64,000 bases of DNA from Callorhinus ursinus (GCF_003265705.1 NW_020312902.1:7581795-7645794), one strand, 5' to 3'; counted from the first letter of the stretch, positions 1-12,672 are shown. The notes: generated by a model not told the origin, from the sequence alone. Program-made: numbers and translations.

Positions 1-654
1 AAAGTAAATGAAGACTCTTGTGAGATATTGAGAGCCTATAAAAATAGACCCTCTTACTGTGAAACCTTCAGCAGCTAATGTTGTTCTGGAAGTGAAAGAC
101 TAAATTTTCTCATTCTTTGAGAGTTAACCGGAAACCTCCTTATTTCCACACTCATTAAAATCTTAACATGCATCAGCCCAGCTTGCTGCTTTTGGAAGCT
201 TAATCTTTGAAGGCTTTGATCACATGATGCCTCAGGATCGCCTTTCTGACCATCTCTAGTTCTGTGTGAGAGGAACCAACAACACGGAAGCCACCCAACC
301 TCAAAACACTCCAAAGGCATTGTTGTGACCAATCAGTAATAATTTTCCTTCTTGTCACTTGCCTCCTACAAATGAAAAACTGAGTGTCAGAAAACAGTTT
401 GGCTACTTAGAGATTCTTACTAATTAAATTTTTATTCCATTTTACTGGCTTATGTGAATCTGATGTTAATTCAATATAAAAACCCCTACCAGTCAAGTCC
501 AAGTTCGTATCCAACCATTTTACAGTTTCAAATGGATATATTAGAAATGGTGCCTGAATTACATTTACTGACTAAATCTTGTCACCTTTATTGGGCTATT
601 ATGAATATTTTTTCTAAAATTGGAGAAAAGTTTTCTTAAAAGTTCTTAAGCTCT

Positions 655-790
655 CTTGGGCTACAACCCCCTTTAAGAAGCTGATGAAAACTATGGACCT
701 TCACACCTGGAAAATGTATACATGTACCCAGAGAGCATCCATAGGCTCATAGGGGCTCCAGGGACCCCAAGTTAATAGCTACTGGCTTAG
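655..790. repeat. Ancient mammalian interspersed repeat fragment
   Basis: The stretch from 'acaaccccctttaagaag' through 'gctatggacc'-like text to 'gggaccccaagttaat' resembles an old mammalian repeat that ends in '...ggaccccaggttaagaaccc'. I recall the pattern but cannot name the family with certainty; it may be a non-autonomous DNA transposon. No terminal repeats or target-site duplication are visible. Confidence 0.3.
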
Positions 791-1739
791 ATTTGCTTTC
801 ATTGTTGAATGGGTGAGCCCTTTATAAGAGAGTGGTCCTGTGCTTAAATGGTACAAGTAAAAAATAGTTATTCTGAGGTGTATAAGCCTCACATAGAAAC
901 CATTCTTACTGAACTTAGGCTAATTGAATTTTTTTAGGCTATTGAAATTTTGCTGTGAGGTCCCTTATTAATTAACTAAATATAAGCTCTTCCTTCCTAT
1001 AAGTGGGACACATTGGAAAATGTCCCTATCTCTCTCCCTGAAAAACAGGACACACTGGTATCTGTCACCTCTGCCCACACTCAGCTGCTCTTCCAGCCAC
1101 CACGGGAGCTTCCTGGTATCCTCCGGAGGGAATATGTTTCACATCACAGTCAAATAGAAACTTCAGAACAGAGAAAAAAAAAACTGATTCCTAGAAGAAG
1201 AAGCACTGAACAGAAAAAAATATTAAGAATTAGAGCTTCCAGGAGAGGAAGGACATCACAGGCAGCATGGAGTCCACGTTTGCATTTTTTTAAAACATTC
1301 ATATCTAGCTGGATCTTTGTTGTCAAGAGACTTAATTTCTAATTTTAAAAATGAACAAAAAGCACATTTCACTAACTCTCTAAGATGGTCCCTGAACATT
1401 GGGGATTTATGAAACAGATGCGGAGCCTTAATGCCAAGTCTCCTTAGCTAAGATGCTACACATAGCCATTTTCTTCTTTATTAGGCTATAAACCTGTCAA
1501 GGTGAAATATAGTGACACTGTCCCATTCTCTTTCCCCCAATTTAAATTCTAGCTATATGTCAAAATTGTTGATTGATCTTCAGAAAACTGTAATTCTTCT
1601 AAGTTTCCATTTCTTCATTGTTAAAATAAGGACATGAATACCTACTTGACATGAAGTTTCTGGGCAATTAGATTACACTTGTAAGGTACCCATCACTTTA
1701 CTAACATGAAGTAGTAAAATATCATTTGAAGGTAGACAG
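791..1739. other. Unassigned non-coding sequence
   Basis: AT-rich DNA with no recognisable repeat, RNA gene or convincing exon. The 109-codon open frame at 1013-1342 is low complexity (runs of Lys and Arg near A-rich DNA), has no homology I recognise, and is treated as chance. The first 654 bases of the window are likewise unassigned. Confidence 0.5.
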
Positions 1740-3180
1740 TGGTCAGTCAAAGAGGTATATTATAAACCTAACGCAACACACTGAAAATAACAACAAAATG
1801 TCATAGCTAATCAGTCAATAAAAAAGACTAAAAAATAACAATATTTAATTAATCAAAAATAAGATGGGAGAAAAAAATAATAAAGATGGATAAGTAGAAA
1901 ACAAATGGCAAGATGATAGATTTAGATCTAGCTGTAACAATAATCACATTAAATGGAAATACTCTTAACATCACACTTGGAAGGTAGAGATTGTCAAATT
2001 CAATAAAAAACAAACAAACAAACCATAAGACCCAATTATGTACTCTGCCTTCAAGAAATGAACTTCAAATGTAAGTACACAAATAGTTGGTATGGCATAA
2101 TACAAAGATGGGAGATGATATACCATGCTATCACCAATCAAAAGGAAGTTAGCATATCAGTATTAATGTCTAAAGTAGACTTTAGAGCAAAGGATATTGC
2201 CAAGCACAAATAAAGTCATTTCATAATGATAAAGGGATAAGTTAACCAAGGGTACATAACCATTCTGAACATTAATGTACCTAATAACAGAGCACCTAAT
2301 ACATGAAGCAAAACTGATAGTCTAAGATGAAATAGACAAATCCATAATTTTATATTTATATAGTTTGACGTAGGGGGTGTAGTTCAATATCCCTTTCTCG
2401 GTAATGGACAGAATAATCAGAAAAAAATCAGTAAAAATATACTAATTTCAATGATTCTATCAATTAACTTAATTGACACAAAGTTTTCCACCAAATGACA
2501 GCAGAATACGCATTCTTCTTGAATGTGCATGGAAATTTACCAGATAGACCTATATTCTAGACCACAAAAACAAAAAGCCCCAATAAAAATATAAAGGACT
2601 TAAGTTATATTAAGTATATCCTCTTAACACAATGGAACTAAACAAGAGATCGATATCAGAACGATCATTGAAAAAAAAAACACTTCCAAATATTAGGAAA
2701 CTAAATAACATATTTCAAAAACCCCATACACTAAAGAAGAAATCAAAAAGGAACTAAAAAGTATTTTAAACTGAAGTAAAATAAAACACAACATAAAATA
2801 TTTGTGGGATGTTGCTAAAGCTAAAAATTTGTGGGATACTGTTAAATTTGAAAACTTCGAAAAACTTAGAAAAAGAAGAACAAAAGAGAAGAATTAACAT
2901 TACCCGATTTTAAGACTTAATATAAAGACATAATAATCAAAGACAGAGTGGTATAAAGATGGACAAATACTGTTGATCCTTGTTTTTCACAGATTCCGTA
3001 TTTGCAAATTCGCCAACTTGCTAAAATTTATCAAGGGCCATGAAGTAACTTTTGGATAAAAGATATTTTCATTATCTTGATTGTGGTGATAGTTTCATGG
3101 ATGTATACATATATGAAAATTTATCAAATTCTTCAAATATGTGCAGTGTACTACATATCAATAAAGCTGTTAAAAAATTG
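1740..3180 (+). mobile_element. Old L1 relic, internally deleted (ORF2 endonuclease region to 3' end)
   Basis: Sequence from about 1920 to 2830 follows the sense strand of the L1 ORF2 endonuclease region: 'cattaaatggaaat', 'ataatgataaagggat', 'gcagaatacgcattcttctt' and 'gaagaaatcaaaaagg' are L1 landmarks in the right order. From about 2890 the text jumps to the C-terminal part of ORF2 ('gattttaagacttaat'). It finishes near 3040-3175 with an L1-type 3' end ('atcttgattgtggtgat', 'aataaagctgttaaaaa'). The middle of ORF2, including the reverse transcriptase, is missing. Frames are broken by many stops. Old L1M-class, non-functional. Confidence 0.75.
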
Positions 3181-3689
3181 GGAGACTCACTCAATATTTA
3201 CACCTACTTTCTACCATGCTGGACTGAGATTTTCACACATCCTTTAAGAATTTACTAATTTTCAGAGAATTCAAAAACAACAAAACATGCTAAAGATTCC
3301 ACTGACCAGGTTATAAACTTTTCTATGATGTTTTGGGGGACATATTGGACTTTGTTAGTATCTCCAGTCACCAATATGTATAAAAGTTATCACTTTCTTA
3401 TGGAGCCAGATGTTTGGGATAAACCCGTGATGGTTTTTTGAATTTCCTCATTAATACTCAGATATATGCAGGAGGATCAAAATTCTTCCATATACAAATA
3501 ATTAAATTATGAGAGCTGTCAAAATCTTTCATCTTCTGAGCTACACTTATTGTCAGAGAAAGATGTTAAAATCAATAAGGGAGAAAGGGGAGCATGAACC
3601 ATCTGGTACTTAATTAGTCAAACATCAGTATGAACTCACATGTAGCTTAATATACATACAGATAGACATACACAGAAACATATAAATAT

Positions 3690-4850
3690 GTGACTATACA
3701 CTGGTTAATATATATATATAAGTTTCCTAGCTTTGTCCTTGAGAGGGTCTAGGAGCAGTGACACCCTGATGTCAGTAAGCACATCGGTGCCTAGATCTTG
3801 GTTTCTAATACCACTCTCCAATAAAAGAAACCAGGGCTGTTTGGAGAAATGATTTATTCTAAGATTGGGATAGAGAAAATACAATATGAGCCTGCAGCAT
3901 CTTATAGTGCCAGAAAACAAGGAAGTGTTCAAAAAGCCATAAAGGATGGGGTCTTAACAAAAAAGGATGGGATCTTATCAAAAGGACATAGGAACAAGCC
4001 TAGAAGAGTTTTCCCTGGCTAAAGCTGGAATAAAGTAAGCAACAAAATGAATACCATAGTATTGAATAACTCAAAGTATAAAATAAATATACATGCAACC
4101 ATGTTAATATAAACAATAATAGATAAATAACTGAGTAAATAGATAAATAATAGATATATCTGCTTTATAAAATTCCAAATAATATATGTAGGTATTCCTC
4201 TATCCAGAAAATGAAGTTTAATTCCCTGACTTCCAAAAATCAGAACATGGAAAGGAAAAAATAGTAACTTTCAATGGAGAGTCCTGCCTGGAAAAACACT
4301 ATCATAGTTAAGTAACCAAAATTGCCATCATCAGTAATAAGTCATGTTGTTAGCATGTACCCCCTGATATAATGTGATAAGAAGAACACTTCACTTCTGC
4401 GGTATTTTCCCCAAAATTTCATAATCCCAATATATGCATGAGGAAGACATCAGAGAAAACCAAATGGAGGGACATCCTACCAAATGCCTAACCAGTTACT
4501 CCTCAAAAGTGTCAAGGCTGTAAAAACAAGAAAGACTGAGAAACTAATAAGGACCAGAGGAAGTTAGGGAGACATACAACATAAATGCAACGTGGTGTCC
4601 TGCATGGGATTCTGAAATAGAAAAAGGGCATTAGTAGTAAAACTGGTGAAATCCACATAAAATTTGGAGTTTAGTTAACAGTAATATATCAATAATTATC
4701 TCTTAGTTTTGACAAATCAAATACAGATTTTTAAAGACTACATTAAGAAAAATTGGGAGATGGATATGTATAAGAACTCTCTACTCTCTTTGTAATTTTT
4801 CTATAAATCTGAAATTGTTCCAGAAGTTTATTTAAAAAAATTTTTATCCT
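3690..4850 (+). mobile_element. Probable L1M-class 3' UTR relic
   Basis: The part from about 4260 to 4850 matches a 3' UTR type I associate with old L1M elements: 'agtcatgttgttagcatgta', 'gagggacatcctacc', 'aaaagggcattagt', 'gaactctctactctcttt' and 'ctgaaattgttccaga' occur in order, ending in A/T-rich tail sequence. The stretch 3690-4250 is a weaker match and includes a 21-bp direct duplication near 3941-3981. A (TA)n tract sits just upstream at 3708-3720. Family assignment is from memory. Confidence 0.45.
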
Positions 4851-5868
4851 CTCATTAAATTGGTTAAAGTCTTCAGAGAGTGACAGAAGGTTTCATCATG
4901 AAACTGCTCAACTGGACAAATGAATGCTGAGATTTGATTCTGGCCTGTGGCGTTGAGAATGTCATTCTGAGTAGGAGATGGTAAGTCAGTTGTTCTCTTC
5001 TCCTTAGCCCCAGGAACACCAAAACAGCATCTGCCCTTGCAATGGTTCTAGCCCCTCTCAGAGAAGAGCCAAAGACCTTTAGAGAAGAGAGAAGACCATG
5101 GTCTGGAACAGCATGGATGGCATGTGTTATGATCTCTCATGACAACTGGGCAGCCAAGTGCTCCACCTGCCTGGTGGGCCACAGCACAGGGTGCTGGTAG
5201 CAGGGTGTTGGCAGGTGGGGAGGTGAGCTCACTGCTCAATGAATCTTTTCTGTTTAAGCAATCTGAGCCACCCTGCCAGCTTGATATTTTAAATGCACCA
5301 AGAATTTTAAAAAACAAGTTTTAGATGTACTGAAATGTATGTCATCCTTCCCAAGAGGCAGAATCACAAGCTTATCCAATTTGCCAGCTGACAATTTGGC
5401 CATCTCACTGTCTGTGTCTCAAAACCAATTCAAACAGACACATTGCTCATCCTGAGTGATGCTAGATGGACGTACATGTCAGCAGCCAGACTATTCTACT
5501 GCTCTCACTGGGTAAGCTCTTCTGTTTCATTTTTTAATATTTTAAGAGGAGAGCCTACCTTCAAAGGATGTGAGATGCCCAATCAGCTTCAAATTATGCT
5601 GTCTGGAAATGTCACCAATCTCATACAAGCTCCAAGAATTAATTCATGACAAGCTTGAAAGAATGCCCAGCACTCATCCTTGTAATTCATCACCATACCC
5701 ACCAGCTGATCTCTTCCCATGACTCCCTTAAATGCCTTTTCTCCATCACAATGACCCACACTCCATGTAAAAGACCTCAGCGATTCATGAAACATTATTT
5801 TATTAAGTGAACTCTATTTAAGTTCTGCAGAAAAAAATAAGCCCCTCCAAGAGTGAATTCCAATTTCT
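4851..5868. other. Unassigned non-coding sequence
   Basis: No repeat, RNA gene or supported exon seen. The opposing open frames at 5048-5317 and 5139-5324 overlap each other on opposite strands, the usual sign of a chance stop-free patch in a slightly GC-richer stretch. Confidence 0.5.
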
Positions 5869-5884
5869 AAAACCTACAGCTAAG

Positions 5885-6084
5885 GGGTGCCTGGGTGGCT
5901 CAGATGGTTAAGCGTCTGCCTTCGGCTCAGGTCATGATCCCGGGGTCCTGGGATCGAGTCCCGCATCGGGCTTCCTGCTCCTTGGGAGCCTGCTTCTCCC
6001 TCTGCCTCTCTCTCTCTCTCTCTGTCTGTCTCTCATGAATAAATAAATAAAATCTTTAAAAAATAAAAAAATAAATAAATAAAT
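5885..6084 (+). mobile_element. CAN SINE (tRNA-derived), intact with TSD
   Basis: The head 'gggtgcctgggtggctcag' is followed by an A-box-like region, a B-box-like 'gggatcgagtcc', a CT-rich tract at 6004-6035, and an 'aataaataaataaaatc' tail. The 16-bp TSD 'aaaacctacagctaag' is perfect at 5869-5884 and 6085-6100, so both ends are certain. Pol III-transcribed non-autonomous element mobilised by L1. The body sequence is of the arctoid carnivore type. Confidence 0.95.
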
Positions 6085-6100
6085 AAAACCTACAGCTAAG

Positions 6101-8689
6101 GAGGCATCAGGGACTGTTTCCTAGCAAGGGAAGTTTTACAAAAAGCCCTCAGAGAATGTCTACCTTCTACCCCTGCTGATGCCACCTGCCTGCCTAGATG
6201 TCTGGGTGTAGCTCTCCCCAGATACCCATCCCTGGTCTCCCCTGCTCCCACTGATACCAATCCCAAACAGTTTGTCATGGATTCACCACTCTTGGTGACC
6301 AGATGTCCCCATACCCTGTGCTTACCTGCCAGGCTAGTTTCTGCATCAAGGGCTACCACATAAAATAGAAGAAAAGTTGGGGTAGAGGAGAAATCTTCAT
6401 CCACGGCTTGGGTTTGTTGATCTACCATCACAAGTGGCTATAGGAAGATGCTCAGTTCTGGTATGTGTTGAGTATAAGCTTTTGTTTTATGCAAAAGAAA
6501 TGTTCTTTATTTACCCTGTCTCTGTGTGGCTTCAGATTGATCTACTGTGACACAGCCTTTACCTCAGCTGGCATTGACACGACTTAAAAGCTCATGTTCT
6601 TGGCAGACAAGACTGTTGTATCTGAAGACGGGGGATGGGGAGATGGCAACAAGACTAAGCAGTACTGCAGGAAGAAGTCAGAGAAGAGCCTTGCTCTAGA
6701 CTCCCTAACAAAGTGGGGCAAGAGACTAGAATCTGCTTCCCCTGGCAATAGGTACTGACAGTGATGCTCATCCAGGGGGCAGCATGGAATAGAGACATAT
6801 TTCATGTTAGTCTGGGCAGAGTCACAAGAAAGGGTAGTAAATGTGAGACAATGTGTTAGGGGTATCAGGTGGGGTATGGCAGACAGAGGTAGGATATCCA
6901 GGGTTGCTACACTGAGATGTCCAGGCAGTCCATTGTTGTAAGTAGGGTGCGTCAGAAAGATACTCATCAGAATACATGGAGTACTTGTTCTAGAAATAGA
7001 CTGCAAAGCATCATCCATTCTGATAATTATGGTTTTGTGGGTATATGTCATTCCATTTGTTGTCTTTGTTGTATGCTGATTACACTCTGTGAATATTTAG
7101 CTATTTTAGCCTGAGAGCTCACGTCTCCTAGGACAACAACTACTCTGTCCAGTAATGTGTGGAAGGGAATGGCTGAAGTTCAAGCCCTAGTCTATGAAGT
7201 GAAAGAGAGAGGGAAGAAAGCTCCAAGCACTGGAGAATCATTTCAGGCCTCTCCAGTTTGCTGCCTTTCCATCAAGCAGTTCCTGTGATCACAGATTCAT
7301 TTTTAAACTCAGTAAAATAAATTGAGAGAAGGTTTATCATTTGATGGCAGCACACTGGGCCAGGGTGGCAAGAGGAGGAGGAGATGGAGGGACTGCCCAG
7401 TGGAAGACAGTGGAAAAGCCCACAACTTTTCTCCATCTCTTCACCCAGAAAGCCTTTTGTGTTGCCTTGGTATTATCTCACTGTTGACAGTGACTGTCAA
7501 TGTCGTCAACGGGTGACTGTCTAAGATGGGGGCAGTCTATGACTGCCTCAAAATAATCCTGGGGGAAAGGCAAGAGCAGGCACAGAATTCAAAAGCTTTC
7601 TTTCCAATTTGCCTTCTCTGCTGCCTCTAGCTGTTGTCTACCCCACAGTACAGACATCACCCTATACCCTCCAACCAACAATAGAAACATACACGGGCAC
7701 ACGCACATGCGCACGCACACACACACCCATGGAACTTTTGTCAGTCCTCTTAGTCACGTTTTCTTCTTGCTTCTATAATTTTGCCAAAGTTGTGTTTCTT
7801 CAGGGTTTGTCACATCATTATGTAAATTCAAGTTTTATTTCAAGGAAGTTTCTTGAACTGCATCTTTAAATATTTGTTCTGGCAATTATTTCCTTCTTAT
7901 TCCTTGGGGAAACAACAATCGTACATATGTTGGATTTAATTTGCCTGTCCACTATCTATCATTCTCTTTCTAACTTGCTTTCATTCTCTCTCTATTTCAA
8001 CTTAATGTTGTTTACTTTCCTTATTTCTACTATTTATGTCCTTTATCACACTTTCAGCACAGTCTATTCTCTTGTGAATTTTCTAATTTCTTCTTCATTT
8101 CTGAGATGAGTTATGTCTTCTCTCCCTCGCTTACACATGCATACTTCTTTCTTGGGTCTTGACAACACATCTTTTTCCTTTCTTCTAAAAATCATAAACT
8201 TTTGGTCACAATTTTTACCACCTCTATGGTAACATTTTTTTTAATTTTTACTATAGTTTTTCCTAACTTTTCCTTTTTTTTCCCTTGTATCTTGCATAGA
8301 CTGTGGGTTTGTTTCTTTTTTATTATGTATTTCTAAAAAGGTAAGACTTCCCTGGACCAGCTATTGGCTCTCTATGCTTCAATAATTTTTGTTAGTAAAA
8401 CAAAAATAAAGCAAGATAATGTACTTATTAGAGTTTACCCTTATAATTATACAGATGTCAGTATTTATAATCTAATTTGTTATTTATATTTTCTCCCTAT
8501 TTCCACTCTTCTCCCTGGATCTAAATGCTAAATTCATAAAAAGAATTCACAAAAGAAGATCTGGAGGAAATTCTAGTGTATTTAGGACCAGTGTGATGGG
8601 GGGATCTTTATACCAAATCTGATGTCTTGCCCTGCTTTGTGGCACATAATTTCTTCTGCTCTGAATTAGAAAATGGCTCCCAAACTGTG
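6101..8689. other. Unassigned non-coding sequence
   Basis: No mobile element that I can name. A short CA-rich purine-pyrimidine tract lies at 7690-7730. The region 7860-8520 is strongly T/C-rich on the plus strand. The 155-codon minus-strand open frame at 6584-7051 and the 111-codon one at 6096-6431 have no domain or motif I recognise and no splice-site context I would trust. The latter also begins inside the SINE's 3' TSD region. Confidence 0.5.
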
Positions 8690-9515
8690 CTTCATGCAAC
8701 ATAGTTGTCCATGAGATTTGAATAGACACATCACCAAGAAGACATACTGATGGCAAATAAGCACATGGAAAGATGTTCGACATGAGTGGCTATTAAGGAA
8801 ATGCAAATGAAAACCACAAGATACCTCTTCTTACCTATAAGAAGGGTTTAAAAAAATTGACATTGCCAAGTGCTAGAGAGGATGTGGAGCAACTGAAATG
8901 CTCAGAAATTGCTCTAACAAATATTGCACAGCCACTCTGATAAACCATTTGGCAGTTTCTTATAAAGTAAAACATACACTTATCATATGAATTAGAAATC
9001 CCATGGCTGTTTTTCTCCCTAGAGAAGTGAAAACTTATGTTCACACAACAACCTGTGCATAAGTGTTTACAGAAGTTGTATTCATAATTGCCAAACCAGA
9101 AACAACCTAAATGTCCTTCAGTATAGGTCAGTGGATAAAATAATTCTGGTTTATTCATAAAATGGATATTACTCAGATAAGAAAGAATAGACATACAACA
9201 ATATAGATGAATATTTAAGGCACTTTGCTGGGTGAAAGAAGCCACTCAAAAGATGACATACTGTATGATTCTACTGATATGATATTTTGGAAATAGCAAA
9301 ATGACAGGGACAGGGAAGAGAGTGGTTTCCAGGGGTCAGTGTTAGCGAAGGGTATGTCTACAAAGGGGCAGCAGAAGAGACGTTTTGGGGGTGATAGAAC
9401 TCTTCTGTATCTTAACTCTAGTGATGATTAGATGAATTCATGTATGTGTTAACATTCATAGAACTATACACCAAAATAAAGTTAACTTCACAGCATGTTA
9501 ACTTAAAAAGAAAAA
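8690..9515 (+). mobile_element. L1 3' UTR relic, 5'-truncated
   Basis: Sense L1 3' UTR landmarks appear in order: 'aggaaatgcaaatgaaaacc', 'gaggatgtggagcaac', 'aaccatttggcag', 'ttcataattgccaaacc', 'atgtccttcagtatagg', 'gcaaaatgacagggacag' and finally 'actatacaccaaaataaa'. The antisense frame across 8835-9245 is a shadow. Degraded L1M-class element; TSDs were not found. Confidence 0.8.
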
Positions 9516-10684
9516 AAGAACACCAGAGAAAACTATAGATATTATATTTTGAGATATATTTATGCATTCACCACATAATCTTAAATACATTCACATATTT
9601 TTATTTGTTTTATTTTTAACTGACCAGTAAAATTACACTTTGAGATTTTTATAGGACCCCCTTCTCTCAGAACTAGAAGTTCTTCAGTACATTGGATCAG
9701 GGTGTGCTCCTTTAAAGATCTTTCTTGTTACATAAATTGTATTCCACTTGGAGTTAGGTAAATACACTGAAACCAGGCAGAATCAAAACCCCCACTGGGC
9801 AGGAGCAATATGAAAGCTTCCACAGTAATGTATTATGGGCCTCTCTGAGAGATGTAGTAGATACTGCTGTTGGTACACTCAGCATCCTTTCCTCACTTCT
9901 GCCTTCTCAGAATCCTAATTTTGTTTAGGCAACAATTCAAAACTCTTTCAAAACCTTGTGAGAGGGTATATAAGCAAAAAATTTCAAATATTTAAGTTGA
10001 CTTCTAAAAATTGTCAATATATGTTTAAATAACAATAAAGAATGAATTTTCCAGCATGTTGCAAATTTTGACTTCAAATAAAACCATTAGATCCCTTTTA
10101 AAAATCCACTTGATAGGATTTAACGCCACAGAGATTTGGGCCTCATCATCATCAATTTACAAAAATACCTGAACAATCTCATTTTGTATAATAGGCAGAA
10201 ATTTTATACCATTGATTTATTTCCTTGAAATCATTTTTCCTTTCCATTTCCACCAAAGAACTTTATCCTAATATATTGACTTAGAGATCTCTTTTAATGC
10301 TCATAACATTGACATTTTCCTACAATGTGGACTTATAAATGAGTCCTAGTCTCCCAAATTTTTATTTCAGGCTGGGATCATCATAAGTTTACAACAGACA
10401 CAAAATAAAATGTTCACTGATCATTCTTTCAACATTAACATGGTATTTACCAAAATGTAAACACATTCCCATTTTAAGGGTCAGGAACAGGACTTGTCAA
10501 CCAGTCCCAGAAAAAAATATATCTAAGAATCTCATCAGCAGTGAGAAAGCAACTCCCAGGTGATGAGCTGGAGATAGGATAAACCTAGGTAATTCTTACA
10601 ACACGGAAACTCACAGGGTTTTAGGGTAATAAAGAATGTAAATCCAAACATTTACAAAAGAAATCATAACAATCAAATGTAAAC
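9516..10684. other. Unassigned AT-rich sequence
   Basis: AT-rich DNA without a recognisable repeat family, RNA gene or exon. It may hold diverged L1 3' UTR material, but I cannot align it with confidence. Confidence 0.4.
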
Positions 10685-10866
10685 TTTTTTTTTTAAGTAG
10701 AGAAATTCTTCCCAATTTGTTTTCTGAGGCCAGAGAAACCCTGATAACCTGACAAAGACATTACAAGAAAGGAAAATTATAAGCAAATATCACTCATAAG
10801 CACAGGCATAAAAATTCTAAAAAAAACATGAACAAACTGACTCCAGCAATTTACAAAAATATAATA
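10685..10866 (+). mobile_element. L1 ORF2 relic, left piece
   Basis: 'cccaatttgttttctgaggc', 'gataacctgacaaagaca' and 'gcaaatatcactcataagca' track the sense ORF2 reverse transcriptase region. The piece stops abruptly at the solo LTR and its continuation ('catgatcaag'-type text) resumes at 11393, so the two were one element before the LTR inserted. Confidence 0.75.
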
Positions 10867-11392
10867 TGTAGGAGGGAAATTTTCTGACAAAAAAAACCCC
10901 CAGATTAACAAAAGAAAAGCATACAAATTTTATTTCAATGTTGTTAAATGTTTTATGTAGCAATAAGATGGGAAGGGGGTCCTTCACAGAAAGAAAAGAA
11001 AACCCCTTAGGCTTGGAGGCTTTTATACCATTCTAACAAATGACAATAAATTCGTAGAGCGATAACAAGACAAAGGAAAGGGGCTTCTGGACTTTTTAGG
11101 GGTGGTAAATTGTGGGAAGGTAAACTTATGCGAGACACTAATGGTAGACAGAGTTACTTAGTAAGACTTGTTTCATGTAGCTTTTTCTTGGTGCCAACTC
11201 ATCTCAGATGATAAGCTGTTCTTCCCTTCTGAGTACCTTTACAAGGGGAATTGATAGCCCTTTTGCTTTTCAGGCAGATAGCAGGAGGGCAGGGCACTCA
11301 CTCTTTGTTTGCTTTTTCTCAGTTGCCTTCTGCCCAAAATGATTCTTCTGCAGTGTGGCACATTTTGGGATGGCATATTCGGATACCCTACA
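10867..11392 (-). mobile_element. Solo ERV LTR inserted antisense in the L1
   Basis: The segment begins TGTAGG and ends CCTACA, giving a 6-bp inverted repeat with canonical TG...CA ends. Read on the minus strand it has a TATA-like 'ggtataaaagcctcc' (around 11010-11030) and then a polyadenylation signal 'gaaataaaattt' (around 10925-10940), in LTR order and spacing. The L1 text is continuous across it once it is removed, and 'aata'/'gata' flanks fit a decayed 4-bp target duplication. No gag, pol or env sequence adjoins it, so this is a solo LTR. The ERV family was not identified. Confidence 0.7.
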
Positions 11393-11566
11393 GATACATT
11401 ATGATCAAGTGGGCTCATCACTGGAAAGCAAGGTTACTTTAATACTTGAAAACCTATCAACAGAAATAACCACATTTGCATAATAAAGGAGAAAACTATA
11501 TAACCTTCTCAATAGAGGCAGAAATGGCCTTTGATAAAATTCGAAACCTGATCAGAATTAAGGATA

Positions 11567-11763
11567 GGGCACCTGGGTGGCTCAGTCGTTAAGCGTCTGC
11601 CTTCGGCTCAGGTCATGATCCCAGGTTCCTGGGATCGAGTCCCACATCGGGCTCCCTGCTCCGCGGGAAGCCTGCTTCTCCCTCTCCCACTCCCCCTGCT
11701 TGTGTTCCTGCTCTCGCTGTCTCTCTCTGTCAAATAAATAAAAAAATCTTTAAAAAAAAAAAC
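11567..11763 (+). mobile_element. CAN SINE with TSD, nested in L1 ORF2
   Basis: Starts 'gggcacctgggtggctcag', carries the B-box-like 'gggatcgagtccc', and ends in 'aataaataaaaaaatcttt' plus poly(A). The perfect 11-bp TSD 'aattaaggata' lies at 11556-11566 and 11764-11774. It is younger than the L1 it split. Confidence 0.95.
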
Positions 11764-12100
11764 AATTAAGGATAAAAGCTTATAGTAAATTAGAAATAGA
11801 AAGAAAGTTGATAAATCTGTTAAAAGGTATCTACAAAACATTTATAGTCAACTCTATACTTTGTAGTAAAATATGAAAATATCACTCCCAGAGATCAGGA
11901 ACTATTTCCACATCTCTTGACATTGTACAAGAGGTTCCTAGCAATACGATGAAACAGGAAAGATAATGATACAAAGATTAGAAAGTTAGAAGAAAGATCG
12001 CCATTACTTACGTATGATTTGATTGTATACCTCAAAAACTGCTGTCATTAATAAGTGGATTTATCAGGGCTGCTGGATTCAAGGTCAGTAATAAAAGTGA

Positions 12101-12150
12101 ATGTGTGTGTGTGTGTGTGTGCGCGCGCGCGCGCGTGCGCATGCGCATGC
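12101..12150. repeat. (TG)n(CG)n tract, 50 bp of strict purine-pyrimidine alternation
   Basis: A (TG)10-like run passes directly into (CG)n and then 'tgcgcatgcgcatgc', with no break in purine-pyrimidine alternation over 50 bases. Such a tract is the classic substrate for left-handed Z-DNA. It lies inside the ORF2 relic and is absent from ordinary L1, so it grew after insertion. Confidence 0.95.
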
Positions 12151-12672
12151 TCCAAATAATTAGAAAATAGGATTTTAAAGTATCCTTTATAATTATTAGT
12201 TAAAAACATCAAATACATATGAATAGATCTAATTACAGAGATGAAAGTCCTCTGGAGTGAAAAGTAACAAATAGTGTTGACAAAAATTTAAAAAGACCTA
12301 AATAAGTGGGAAAATAGTCCATATTAATGGATTTAAATTCTCAATATGGATTGGAAGATGTCAATTCTCCCCATGTTGTTGTGTAGGTTAAAGGCAATCT
12401 TAATCAAAAGCCTATCAGGATATGACTGTGTGTGTCTATGTGTGTAAATTGAAGAGCTGATTCTAAAACATTTATGTTGAAATGCAAAGGATAATGAAAA
12501 CAATCTTGAAGAAGAACAAAGTTGGAGGACTTCCATTCCAAAATATTCCATACTACTATAAAGCTACAGTAATTAAGACAGTGTCATATTGGTGCAAGAA
12601 CAGAACAGAATAGAAAGCCCAGAATCAGATCCACATACATATGGCCACCTGACTCAAAATAAAAGCATCACT

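Larger units (their letters stand above)
11393..12672 (+). mobile_element. L1 ORF2 relic, main piece (holds a SINE)
   Basis: Continuation of the element at 10685. 'atgatcaagtgggctcatca', 'gcaaggttactttaatac' and 'gcctttgataaaattc' mark the RT region. After the SINE come 'gtacaagaggttcctagc', 'ctgctggattcaaggtca', 'caattctccccatgttgt', 'ggaggacttccattcc' and 'aagctacagtaattaag' from the ORF2 C-terminal region. Interrupted by the CAN SINE at 11567-11763 and expanded by the alternating tract at 12101-12150. Many frameshifts; no open frame survives. Confidence 0.85.

Noticed and set aside
8835..9245. 136-codon minus-strand frame with Cys-rich text
   Set aside because: It is the antisense of an L1 3' UTR; the cysteines do not form a recognisable zinc or toxin pattern.
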